Assembly (NCBI RefSeq): GCF_029892105.1
Contig: NZ_JARZAJ010000040.1
Span: 1-59,281, forward strand
Source: Kitasatospora sp. GP82
Lineage (GTDB): Bacteria > Actinomycetota > Actinomycetes > Streptomycetales > Streptomycetaceae
Length of the DNA stretch: 59,281 nt
Direction of reading: 5' to 3'
Below are positions 32,975 to 39,853 of this stretch, piece after piece. Position 1 is the stretch's first letter, and each line of letters opens with the position of its first letter. Below the pieces are notes generated by a model that saw nothing but the letters and a program-made list of their open reading frames with translations, was not told where the DNA came from and ran no database searches. Made by a program: the position numbers and the translations under genes.

Positions 32975-33208
32975 TCAGGCCGACCGGTCGGCGGCAGGAG
33001 CCTCGGGCTTGCGGGCGAAGCGGCGGCGGATGTCCCGCGCCGAGCGCCACAGGTCGCGGACCACCAGGAGAAAGAGCCACGGGCTCGCGATCAGCACCGC
33101 ATCCCAGACCCAGCTCCGACGCGAGACGGTGAGGCCGGCCCAGAGGACGGCCAGGCAGAGCAGAAGCAACCCGGCCACCGCGCGCACCTTGCGGATACGA
33201 CTGGTCAC
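32975..33208 (-). CDS. Small two-segment membrane protein
   Basis: 77 residues (VTSRIRKVRAVAG start). Two membrane segments (AVAGLLLLCLAVLWAGLTV and WVWDAVLIASPWLFLLVV) flank a short basic loop. The basic cytoplasmic tail is RDLWRSARDIRRRFARK. GTG 33208 has GGGAG seven nt upstream; the longer ATG 33259 lacks one. It precedes the larger membrane protein on the same strand. Function unknown. Confidence 0.6.
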   Translation of the reverse strand: MTSRIRKVRAVAGLLLLCLAVLWAGLTVSRRSWVWDAVLIASPWLFLLVVRDLWRSARDIRRRFARKPEAPAADRSA

Positions 33209-33435
33209 AGGGGGCTCCCGGGAACGACGGATGACGCTGCCGGCCAGTCTTCCCGGCACACCTGGGCGCGATCCCAGCCGTTCGAACGGTGGGACCGACG
33301 GGCCGGTCCGACTCCGGTCCAGCCCTGGGCCGCCCCTTGCCGGCCCGGAAATGCCGAACCCCCGGGGCCTCTCCTTGAGGGTGTCCCGGGGGAACGACTA
33401 CATCTGCGCGGTTCACGCGTCCGCGGGGGCTGGAC

Positions 33436-33510
33436 CTAGAAGGCCGCCGCCACGGAGGCGCGCCCGAGCGAGTCAGACGCGTCTACGTGCGCAGTTGCGT
33501 GGGTACTCAA
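33436..33510 (-). CDS. 24-codon small ORF behind a perfect Shine-Dalgarno
   Basis: TTG 33510 to TAG 33436 encodes the 24-residue peptide MSTHATAHVDASDSLGRASV ending AAAF. The codon pattern has G/C-biased third positions. The upstream SD is a 15-nt perfect complement of the 16S rRNA 3' end, and a good promoter lies just upstream. No similarity is known to me. The peptide is soluble and could be a regulatory leader or a real small protein. Confidence is moderate because nothing but the translation signals and the open frame supports it. Confidence 0.55.
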   Translation of the reverse strand: MSTHATAHVDASDSLGRASVAAAF

Positions 33511-33514
33511 CTCA

Positions 33515-33571
33515 GGATCACCTCCTTTCGTGTTCTGAGCCCACCATAGGCAGGCCCCGGACAGGAGGCAA
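33515..33571 (-). promoter_or_regulatory. Promoter and 15-nt perfect Shine-Dalgarno of the small ORF
   Basis: On the minus strand: -35 TTGCCT (33571-33566), 17-bp spacer, -10 TATGGT (33548-33543). Then GAAAGGAGGTGATCC (33529-33515), complementary over all 15 nt to the end of 16S rRNA. The GGAGG core is 10 nt from the TTG. Confidence 0.65.
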
Positions 33572-33604
33572 CGGATTTATTCGAGGAAAGCTTCGAGGGA
33601 ACGC

Positions 33605-33638
33605 AGAAGGTCCGGCAGACGAATCTGCCGGACCTTCT
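33605..33638 (-). terminator. Terminator after the initiator tRNA
   Basis: Perfect 14-bp stem (33605-33618 with 33625-33638) on a 6-nt loop, beginning 11 bp after the tRNA 3' end. Confidence 0.85.
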
Positions 33639-33648
33639 GGCTACTGAG

Positions 33649-33722
33649 TAGCGGGGACAGGATTTGAACCTGCGACCTCTGGGTTATGAGCCCAGCGAGC
33701 TACCGAGCTGCTCCACCCCGCG
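33649..33722 (-). tRNA. Initiator tRNA-fMet (CAT anticodon)
   Basis: Minus-strand 74-nt cloverleaf without encoded CCA. The acceptor is CGCGGGG with an unpaired C1 (initiator hallmark), the D arm is GAGC-AGCTCGGTA-GCTC, and the anticodon stem GCTGG-GCTCATAA-CCCAG has three G-C pairs below the loop (initiator hallmark). The T arm is GGTTCAAATCC and the 3' strand CCCCGC. The anticodon CAT is at about 33687-33689. Confidence 0.95.
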
Positions 33723-33804
33723 TCGGTGAACCCAACACTACGGGAGAGTCGCCAGGAAGGGAAATCGGTTCTGCGATCAACTTTTTCACCGGGTGCTCCT
33801 CGCC

Positions 33805-33845
33805 GGGCGTTCCTCAGCGGGCGTTCCTCAGCGGGCGTTCCTCAT
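33805..33845. repeat. 14-bp tandem repeat, three copies, at the prsW 3' end
   Basis: GGGCGTTCCTCAGC units begin at 33805, 33819 and 33833. The prsW stop codon (minus strand TGA, 33842-33844) lies in the first copy read; the same TGA recurs in the next copies. Confidence 0.85.
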
Positions 33846-35149
33846 GGGGGTGCGCCCCGCCCGGTGCTCTGCCGCGGCTGCCCGGCCGGATGCCGGGCCC
33901 TTCGCGCGGTGCGGGCGCCGGCCCAGACGGCAAAGCAGACCAGGGCGGCGAAAGCGGGCACCATCAGCAGCCCGTACACCAGGAGAAAGCCGTGGGTGCC
34001 GAGTCCCGCGGCGGCGTTCCAGGTGCCGTGCAGGGCCATCGCCAGCAGCAGGCCGACCGGAGCGGCGAGGCGGGCCAGCCAGCGGCGGCCGGTGGTGAGG
34101 CTGATCGCGAGGCCGAGTCCGGTGAGGGCGGTGAAGAGCGGGTGGGCGAAGGGGGAGAGCAGTCCGCGCAGTACGAAGGTGTGGACGGTGCTGTCGAAGT
34201 CCCGCAGGCTGGGCTGTGCGCCTAGGCCGATGTTGTCCATCCGGGTCTGCTGGTCGTCGGTGAAGGCCCGCCCGAGGTAGAGGGCGTTCTCGGTGAAGGA
34301 GAAGCCGCACGCGGTGGCCCCGCCGAGCACCACCCCGGCAGCGAGGGTGCGCGGGTTGGAACGGGCTCGTCGCCGCCCGCCGCGCGTGTGCGGCCGGTGG
34401 TACGGCGCCGGGCGGAAGTACGGGAGCGGGCGCAGGTGGCGGCGCAGCCGCGGGGCGGCGCGCAGACGGTGCACCGAGCGGCGCAGTGGCGCCGGGGAGC
34501 GCCGCATCAGGACGGCGCAGGTGCGCTCGGCCCGGCATCGCAGCCGGCGGCGTACCGGGAGCAGCAGCATGATCAGGGCGGCGCCCTTGGCGGTCTCCTC
34601 GATCAGCGGGGTCGCGAACTCGGCCACGAGCGTCTCACCGCGCATGCTGCCCCGGTGGGCGATGAGGAAGTCGCTGGCCCAGCCGTTCGCCATGATCGCC
34701 ACGGTGGTCGCGGCGCAGGCGCCCCAGGCGAGGCAGAACAGGGTGTGCCGCAGTGGCACCCGCGCGGTCAGGTTGAGCCAGGCGAGCGCGCCCAGTACGA
34801 ACGGCAGCGGCAGCAGGGCCAGCCCGAGGCCGACCAGCAGGCCGGTGGTCCCGGTCTGCCGGTGGACCAGTTGCAGTATCAGCACGCCGCAGGCGGCGAG
34901 GGCGAGGGCGGCCAGCCCGGAGGAGACGGCCGGGTAGCGCAGCGAGGCGATCCGGCGGAGCAGGTTGTCCGCCCCGACGTACGGGTGCCGGGGCAGCAGC
35001 CAGCCCGCCCGGTGCACCCGGGGCCCCGGGTTCGTCCGGTTGCCGTCGGAGTGCGCGGGCGGGCTGATGGCGGACCCGGGTGATTCGACGGCGGCCGCTG
35101 CGGGCGCCGGGACGTCGGAGTATGGGCCGTCGCTGGACGGACTGCTCAC
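33842..35149 (-). CDS. PrsW-family intramembrane metalloprotease
   Basis: 435-residue polytopic protein with about eight membrane segments. PrsW motifs in order: IEETAKGAALI (EExxK), GFSFTENALYLG (FxxxEN), FAHPLFTALTGLG (HP near the membrane) and LHGTWNAAAGLG (HxxWN). These carry the Glu and His ligands of the family. A Pro/Ser-rich N-terminus of ~50 residues and an Arg-rich cytoplasmic loop (CRAERTCAVLMRRSPAPLRR) separate motifs one and two. Members cleave membrane proteins such as anti-sigma factors; no partner is visible here. Reads toward the initiator tRNA. Confidence 0.85.
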   Translation of the reverse strand: MSSPSSDGPYSDVPAPAAAAVESPGSAISPPAHSDGNRTNPGPRVHRAGWLLPRHPYVGADNLLRRIASLRYPAVSSGLAALALAACGVLILQLVHRQTGTTGLLVGLGLALLPLPFVLGALAWLNLTARVPLRHTLFCLAWGACAATTVAIMANGWASDFLIAHRGSMRGETLVAEFATPLIEETAKGAALIMLLLPVRRRLRCRAERTCAVLMRRSPAPLRRSVHRLRAAPRLRRHLRPLPYFRPAPYHRPHTRGGRRRARSNPRTLAAGVVLGGATACGFSFTENALYLGRAFTDDQQTRMDNIGLGAQPSLRDFDSTVHTFVLRGLLSPFAHPLFTALTGLGLAISLTTGRRWLARLAAPVGLLLAMALHGTWNAAAGLGTHGFLLVYGLLMVPAFAALVCFAVWAGARTARRARHPAGQPRQSTGRGAPP

Positions 35150-35253
35150 CCGAAAAGCGTAGGGGAACGGTGCACTCCCGGGCAGCCCCTCGGCACGATC
35201 GGTGTCGACTGCCTCACCTCGGGTGACGATCCGTCAGGTCGGTCGCCCCGGGA

Positions 35254-36084
35254 TCAGCGGCGGCGGAAGAGGAGGTCGTGCACGACATGGCCCTTGGCCG
35301 TGCCGGCGCGCTCGAACTTGGTGACCGGACGCCACTCGGGCCGGGGTGCGTAGCCCGGCACGCTGCCGACGGGGTGGTCGGCGGGCTCCAGCCAGCCGGA
35401 GCCGTCGCCTTCGGGGTACAGGTTCTCCAGCTCGGGCGAGGCGGAGAGGACGTCGAGCATCTGCTCGGCGTACGGCTCCCAGTCGGTGGCGCAGTGCACC
35501 AGGGCGCCCGGGGCCAGGCGGGGGAGCACCAGGTCGAGGAAGTGCGGCTGGATCAGTCGGCGCTTGTGGTGCTTGGGCTTGGGCCACGGGTCGGCGAAGT
35601 AGACGCGCAGACCGGCGAGCGAGGCGTCGGGCAGCATGTCGCGCAGCAGGATCACCGCGTCACCTGCGGCCAGCCGGACGTTCTCCGAGCCGTCGCGCTC
35701 CAGCATCTGGAGCAGATTGCCATGGCCGGGCGTGTGGACGTCGGCGGCCAGGATGCCCATGGCCGGGTCTGCGGCGGCCATCGCGGCGGTGGTCTCGCCC
35801 ATGCCGAAGCCGATCTCCAGGGTCACCGGGAGCTCGCCGAACAGGCTCGGGAGGTCGAGCGGGGTGCCGTCGATCGCCAGGCCGTACCGCTCCCAACCCC
35901 GGTCCAGGGCGCCGGCCTGGGCGTTGGTCATCCGGCCTCGGCGCGGCTGGAAGCTGCGGATCCGGCGCTCGCTGTGCTGGGCCTCGGTGGCCTTGTGCGG
36001 GTACATCGGCGCGGGGTACGCGGCCGGTGCGGCGGAGAGCCGGGCGGACGGGGAAGGCTGGGTACTGGGGGCGGTGGCAGTCAC
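35254..36084 (-). CDS. trmB: tRNA (guanine-N7-)-methyltransferase
   Basis: 276 residues; makes m7G46 in tRNA using SAM. Signature pieces: LEIGFGMGETTAAMAAADP (SAM motif I), AADVHTPG, then RVYFADPWPKPKHHKRRLIQ (the family-defining motif) and a C-terminal TKFERAGTAKGHVVHDLLF. GTG 36084 is used; about 30 extra N-terminal residues (Pro/Ala-rich) precede the conserved core. Adjacent to an initiator tRNA and PrsW gene. Single-copy housekeeping gene. Confidence 0.95.
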   Translation of the reverse strand: MTATAPSTQPSPSARLSAAPAAYPAPMYPHKATEAQHSERRIRSFQPRRGRMTNAQAGALDRGWERYGLAIDGTPLDLPSLFGELPVTLEIGFGMGETTAAMAAADPAMGILAADVHTPGHGNLLQMLERDGSENVRLAAGDAVILLRDMLPDASLAGLRVYFADPWPKPKHHKRRLIQPHFLDLVLPRLAPGALVHCATDWEPYAEQMLDVLSASPELENLYPEGDGSGWLEPADHPVGSVPGYAPRPEWRPVTKFERAGTAKGHVVHDLLFRRR

Positions 36085-36164
36085 AATCGCCCCATTCTAC
36101 GGGGGGCGTACCCGCCCCCGGACGGGCGCGTGACGCAGACCTCACGCCCGATGCGCACCGTGAT

Positions 36165-36230
36165 GCAGACGGCTGCCGCGCAGACGGCTGCCATGCGGTG
36201 CCTCAGGGGCGCGAGTCTCTGCTCGGTCAA
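36165..36230. repeat. Direct repeats and a degenerate intergenic repeat
   Basis: GCAGACGGCTGCC occurs at 36165-36177 and 36180-36192. It is followed by CCTCAGGGGCGCGAG (36200-36214), a diverged member of the family found at 28.4 kb. This fills most of the gap between trmB and lhgO. Confidence 0.5.
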
Positions 36231-36311
36231 CTGCGTGCGCGAACCGCACCACAGTCACGCCGTGCCCGTGCCCCAGAGGCACCGGTCGGCGCGCTGCCCG
36301 ACGGTGAAGGG

Positions 36312-37553
36312 CTACGCACCGCCCGCCGTGAGGGCGGCGAGGGCCCGGCGGGCCACCTCACGGCCGATCGGGAGGGAGGCCGTGGCCGCCGGGGACGGGG
36401 CGTTCAGCACATGGACCGTGCGCCGGGGCGAGGACGGATCGTCCGGGTCGAAGCCGGCGAAGGCGAAGTCGTCCAGCAGCGCGCCGTCCCGGGCCACGGC
36501 CTGGGCCCGCACCCCGGCGGCGGCCGGGACCAGGTCCTCGGCCGCGACCGCCGGCAGCAGTCGCTGCACCGCCGCCGTGAACGCCCGCTTGGACAGTGAG
36601 CGGTGCAACTCGCCGATCTCGTACCGCCAGTGCCGCCGTGCGATCTGCCAGGTGCCCGGGAAGCCCACCGTCTCGGCGATGTCACGCGGCCGCACCGTCC
36701 GCCAGTCGTAACCCTCACGGGCCAGTGCGGGGACGGCGTTCGGGCCGACGTGGACGTCGCCGTGCACGCCCCGGGTCAGGTGCACGCCGAGGAACGGGAA
36801 GGCCGGATCGGGCACCGGATACACCAGCCCGTGGACCAACTCGCGCCGCTCCTTGGTGAGTTCGTAGTACTCGCCGCGGAACGGGATGATCCGCACCCCG
36901 GGATCGTCCCCGGCCAGCCGGGCGATGCGATCACTGTGCAGCCCGGCGCAGTTGACCAGCACCGCACAGCGCAGCTCCCCGCCGCCCTCGATCTGCACCG
37001 TGACCCCGTCCGCCCGTCGGACGACCCCGCGCAGCGCGCAGCCGGTCCGCAGCACCGCGCCCGCCTCCTCGGCGAGTTCGGCGTACCGCCGGGCGACGGC
37101 CGCGAAGTCGCAGATGCCGGTGGTCTTGACGTGCAGCCCGGCCAGCCCTGTCACCTCGGGCTCGTACTCGGCGATACCGGCCGCGTCGAGCTCGGCCACC
37201 GGGATGCCGTTCTCCCGGCCGCGCTGCACCAGCGCGTACAGGCGCGGGAGCTCCTCGCGGCCGGTGGCGACGATCAGCTTCCCGGTGACCTCGTACGGGA
37301 TGCCCTGCTCGCGGCAGAACTCGACCATTTCGGCCGCGCCCTCGGTGGCGTACCTGGCCTTGAGCGAGCCGGGCCGGTAGTACACCCCGCTGTGGATGAC
37401 GCCGCTGTTGCGGCCGGTCTGGTGGGTGGCGAAGGCCGGTTCCTTCTCCAGCACCAGCACCCGGAGGTCCGGTCGCTGTCGGGCGAGCGCGTACGCGGTG
37501 GACAGCCCGACGATCCCGCCGCCGACCACCGTCACGTCGAAGTCGTACGCCAC
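36312..37553 (-). CDS. lhgO: L-2-hydroxyglutarate oxidase (FAD-dependent)
   Basis: 413 residues; oxidises L-2-hydroxyglutarate to 2-oxoglutarate, passing electrons to the respiratory chain. N-terminal FAD motif VVGGGIVGLSTAYALARQ; then HQTGRNSGVIHSGVYYRPGS, characteristic of LhgO; VNCAGLHSDRIARLAG; FRGEYYELT; and the C-terminal VRAQAVARDGALLDDFAF with HVLNAPSPAATASL. GTG 37553 has a GGAGGAAGAAGG ribosome site. It stands alone between trmB and rsr. Confidence 0.9.
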   Translation of the reverse strand: MAYDFDVTVVGGGIVGLSTAYALARQRPDLRVLVLEKEPAFATHQTGRNSGVIHSGVYYRPGSLKARYATEGAAEMVEFCREQGIPYEVTGKLIVATGREELPRLYALVQRGRENGIPVAELDAAGIAEYEPEVTGLAGLHVKTTGICDFAAVARRYAELAEEAGAVLRTGCALRGVVRRADGVTVQIEGGGELRCAVLVNCAGLHSDRIARLAGDDPGVRIIPFRGEYYELTKERRELVHGLVYPVPDPAFPFLGVHLTRGVHGDVHVGPNAVPALAREGYDWRTVRPRDIAETVGFPGTWQIARRHWRYEIGELHRSLSKRAFTAAVQRLLPAVAAEDLVPAAAGVRAQAVARDGALLDDFAFAGFDPDDPSSPRRTVHVLNAPSPAATASLPIGREVARRALAALTAGGA

Positions 37554-37750
37554 CGCCGCACCTTCTTCCTCCCGGCACCCGCCGCCCAGGTGCCCGCCGC
37601 TGCGATGTTGGCACGGCGGCGGGCACCGGTCGAGAGCACCTCGCGCGTTCGACCGAAAGTCCGGCCGGCCGATCCCGGGCGGGTGAACTGCCCCGCGCCC
37701 CCGGGGCGGTGCGCTGGTGCCGACCGCGGAGCGATCCCACCGGCCAGGGG

Positions 37751-39322
37751 TCAGAGCCAGGGCCAGTCGGCGTCGCGGCCCGCCTCCAGCAGGGGGATCA
37801 GCCGGAACGCGGCGTCGCTGAGCCCGCCGAAGGTGTGCCGGTTGGCCGAGCCCGACGGCGCGTGGCCGGTGGCGTACCCGGCGAGGTTCCAGGTGTAGAC
37901 CGGGACGTGGGCCGGGACGGGTGCCAGCGGATCGCCGCGCCAACTGCCGTACGCCTGCTCGTCGGTGATCACCACCACCCGGTCGTGGCCGTGGTGGTGG
38001 CGGGCGACGGCGCCCATGGTGTCGGTGCCACCGAGATTGTGGAACCGCTCCAGCACCTTGAGCACCGACTCGCCCCGGCCGACCTCGACCACCTGGCTGC
38101 CACTGCCGAACTCGACCAGGTCGGCCTGCTCGGCCCGGACCTTCAGCGCGGTGCCGAAGATCGCCGCCGAGTCGGCCCGGTTGAGCTGGCTCTGTGCGCT
38201 GGGCCGGTCGAACATCGAGCCCGAGCGGTCCACCAGGATCAGCGTCCGGCCGGGCAGCGCAGGCACGTTGGCCAGCGAGTGCCCGAGCGCGCGCTCCAGG
38301 GCGCGCCCCCAGCGCAGCGACGGCGTGTGGCGGTGCGCGGCCAGGTAGCGGAACGGGAACTGCCTGGACCTTGCCACCTCCGCCGGGTCGCTGATCCGGC
38401 GCGCCACCTCGGCGGCGACCTCGTCGCAGACTCCGGCTTGGTCGAAGTTCCGCAGGTTGCGCAGCAGCGCCATCGGGCCCATGGACGGGATGACCGCCTC
38501 CCAGACCGCCGCATCCAGCGGTCCCTGCAACCAGCCGGCCAGTGCCTCCCAGGTCAGCCCCGCCGCGGCCAGCCGCTCGGCGCCGCCGTCGGCGACGACG
38601 GCGGCCCGGCGCTGCGCCACCGGGAGCGCCAGCAGCTCGCGGTTGGCCGTCAGCAGCCGGTCCCCGGCCGGCGGCACGGCCTCGTCCGGGCGGTGCCGCC
38701 GGTCCAGCGCGTACTTGAACAGGGCTCCCTGCCACGGCTTTTCGGGGTGCGGCGCCGGGTGGGTGAGCTCCAGTACATCGCCGAAGCGGTACCCCTTGGA
38801 GGAGGTGTCGTACTTGAGCAGTGCCCGGCTGCTGTAGAGGCGGCGGGCAGCGTCGGCGACACCGCGCTTGACCGGCTGCGGCAGTCGGCGGCCGTACCTG
38901 GACGTCCAGTAGGCGAGGAACTCACCGGGCTCGTCCGGCCGTTGGAGCACGGCTTCGATCACCTGGCGGGAGTGTCCCGGTGCCTTGGCGTCCAGCCGGG
39001 CGCGGGTGAACTCGGCGGCGCCGACCAGGGCGGCGGTCCGCAGCTGCGCTTCGGCGCGCAGCCAGCGGAGCAGGAGATGCGTCCATTCGGGGTCGCTGAC
39101 GGCCAGTTGGCGCACCAGCGCGGTGAACCGGTCGTCGCGGTCGCCACCACGCTCGTAGTACGTGTCCTGGCCGACCATATTGGCCACCGAGAGCAGGAAG
39201 AGCTCGGACTTCTCGTCGCGCAGGTACCCGGTGCCGCCCTGGTGGTTGACGGCGCGTCGCCCGGTGGTCGTCACGGGCGACACCGGACTCGCCTTGGCCC
39301 TGCGAAGGTTGAAACGCGACAT
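37751..39322 (-). CDS. rsr: TROVE/Ro60-family RNA-binding protein (Rsr)
   Basis: 523-residue orthologue of the Ro autoantigen. The TROVE HEAT-repeat ring covers residues 15-350 (GYLRDEKSELFLLSVANMVG, then RYLAAHRHTPSLRWGRALER). A C-terminal von Willebrand A domain has the MIDAS LILVDRSGSMFD (Asp365, Ser367, Ser369), GGTDTMGAV and VVITDEQ. Ro proteins bind misfolded RNA and Y RNAs and help RNA decay or repair. Three Y-RNA-like elements lie directly upstream in the same orientation, the expected partners. ATG 39322 has AGGGGG eight nt upstream. No rtcB repair ligase is in the window. Confidence 0.93.
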   Translation of the reverse strand: MSRFNLRRAKASPVSPVTTTGRRAVNHQGGTGYLRDEKSELFLLSVANMVGQDTYYERGGDRDDRFTALVRQLAVSDPEWTHLLLRWLRAEAQLRTAALVGAAEFTRARLDAKAPGHSRQVIEAVLQRPDEPGEFLAYWTSRYGRRLPQPVKRGVADAARRLYSSRALLKYDTSSKGYRFGDVLELTHPAPHPEKPWQGALFKYALDRRHRPDEAVPPAGDRLLTANRELLALPVAQRRAAVVADGGAERLAAAGLTWEALAGWLQGPLDAAVWEAVIPSMGPMALLRNLRNFDQAGVCDEVAAEVARRISDPAEVARSRQFPFRYLAAHRHTPSLRWGRALERALGHSLANVPALPGRTLILVDRSGSMFDRPSAQSQLNRADSAAIFGTALKVRAEQADLVEFGSGSQVVEVGRGESVLKVLERFHNLGGTDTMGAVARHHHGHDRVVVITDEQAYGSWRGDPLAPVPAHVPVYTWNLAGYATGHAPSGSANRHTFGGLSDAAFRLIPLLEAGRDADWPWL

Positions 39323-39409
39323 GCTGAAGTCCCCCTGCTGAACGGTGAGAAGGGGGAGGCACGGCGGAGCAGGGGCGCCCGAGATCGGTGTCGGTTCCGG
39401 CGAACCGGC

Positions 39410-39529
39410 GTCGGTGGAGGTGACAGTCAGGTGCTCTGTCCGACTGAGCTACCGGCCGAGCGTGCGCTCGGACCGACCAGGACTCGAACCTGGCACCCCT
39501 GAGCCGGAAGTAACCCCCGCCTGCGCACC
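39410..39529 (-). ncRNA. YrlA-like Y RNA, copy C
   Basis: Minus strand, 5' to 3': GGTGCGCAGGC head and GGTTACTTC; a T arm CCAGG-TTCGAGT-CCTGG (39493-39477); an acceptor-like stem closed into a hairpin by GAGC-GCAC-GCTC; TAGCTC and a D arm GCTC-AGTCGGACA-GAGC (39449-39433); then GTCACCTC (39424-39417). The last pairs with GGGGTTAC of the 5' end. The order is 3' half of a tRNA, then 5' half: a circularly permuted tRNA, as in YrlA. It ends about 90 nt before the rsr start. Confidence 0.75.
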
Positions 39530-39567
39530 GGGCGCCCCGGTGCTGTGCCTCCCGAGATCAAGAGCGG

Positions 39568-39644
39568 CGGCGGTGTTTCGCGGGTTCGAACCGCAGCGCC
39601 CTGCCGAGGGCACCTGCCAGAGAAGTAACCGCTGCCTGCGCACC
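39568..39644 (-). ncRNA. YrlA-like element, copy B, lacking the D arm
   Basis: It begins with the same head (GGTGCGCAGGCAGCGGTTAC, 39644-39625) and has a good T arm (GCGG-TTCGAAC-CCGC, 39594-39580). No D arm or closed acceptor stem follows. ACCGC at 39568-39572 can pair with GCGGT of the head. Either a degenerate copy or a minimal variant; the 3' end is uncertain. Confidence 0.5.
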
Positions 39645-39689
39645 GGGAGGTGCGGCAGAACTATTCACGAATGGTGTCCAGAGAACAGA

Positions 39690-39806
39690 AGCGGCTGAGG
39701 TGACGAAGCTGCTCTACCAGTTGAGCTACACCGGCCCGAAGCCGGTGACGGGACTCGAACCCGCAACCCGCCCATTAACAGTGGAAGTAACCTCTGCCTG
39801 CGCACC
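39690..39806 (-). ncRNA. YrlA-like Y RNA, copy A
   Basis: Best-formed copy. Head GGTGCGCAGGCAGAGGTTAC (39806-39787). CTGTTAAT resembles an anticodon loop 3' half. T arm GCGGG-TTCGAGT-CCCGT (39764-39748). 7-bp acceptor stem CACCGGC/GCCGGTG closed by a 5-nt loop (39747-39729). T8-A9 and D arm GCTC-AACTGGTA-GAGC (39726-39711). Then GTCACCTC (39704-39697), pairing with GAGGTTAC of the head except for one T.C mismatch. That basal helix is where a Ro-binding site is expected. Confidence 0.8.
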
Positions 39807-39853
39807 TGGACGAGGACGACGATAGTCAGACCGCTCCCGGACCCGCATCCGAA

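Noticed and set aside
31763..33439. 558-codon plus-strand frame opposite the membrane protein genes
   Set aside because: Antisense to two genes with clear membrane segments and ribosome sites.
39425..39765. Conventional tRNA genes upstream of rsr
   Set aside because: T and D arms are present but in reversed order, with the acceptor closed by a loop and no anticodon arm; they cannot be aminoacylatable tRNAs as written.
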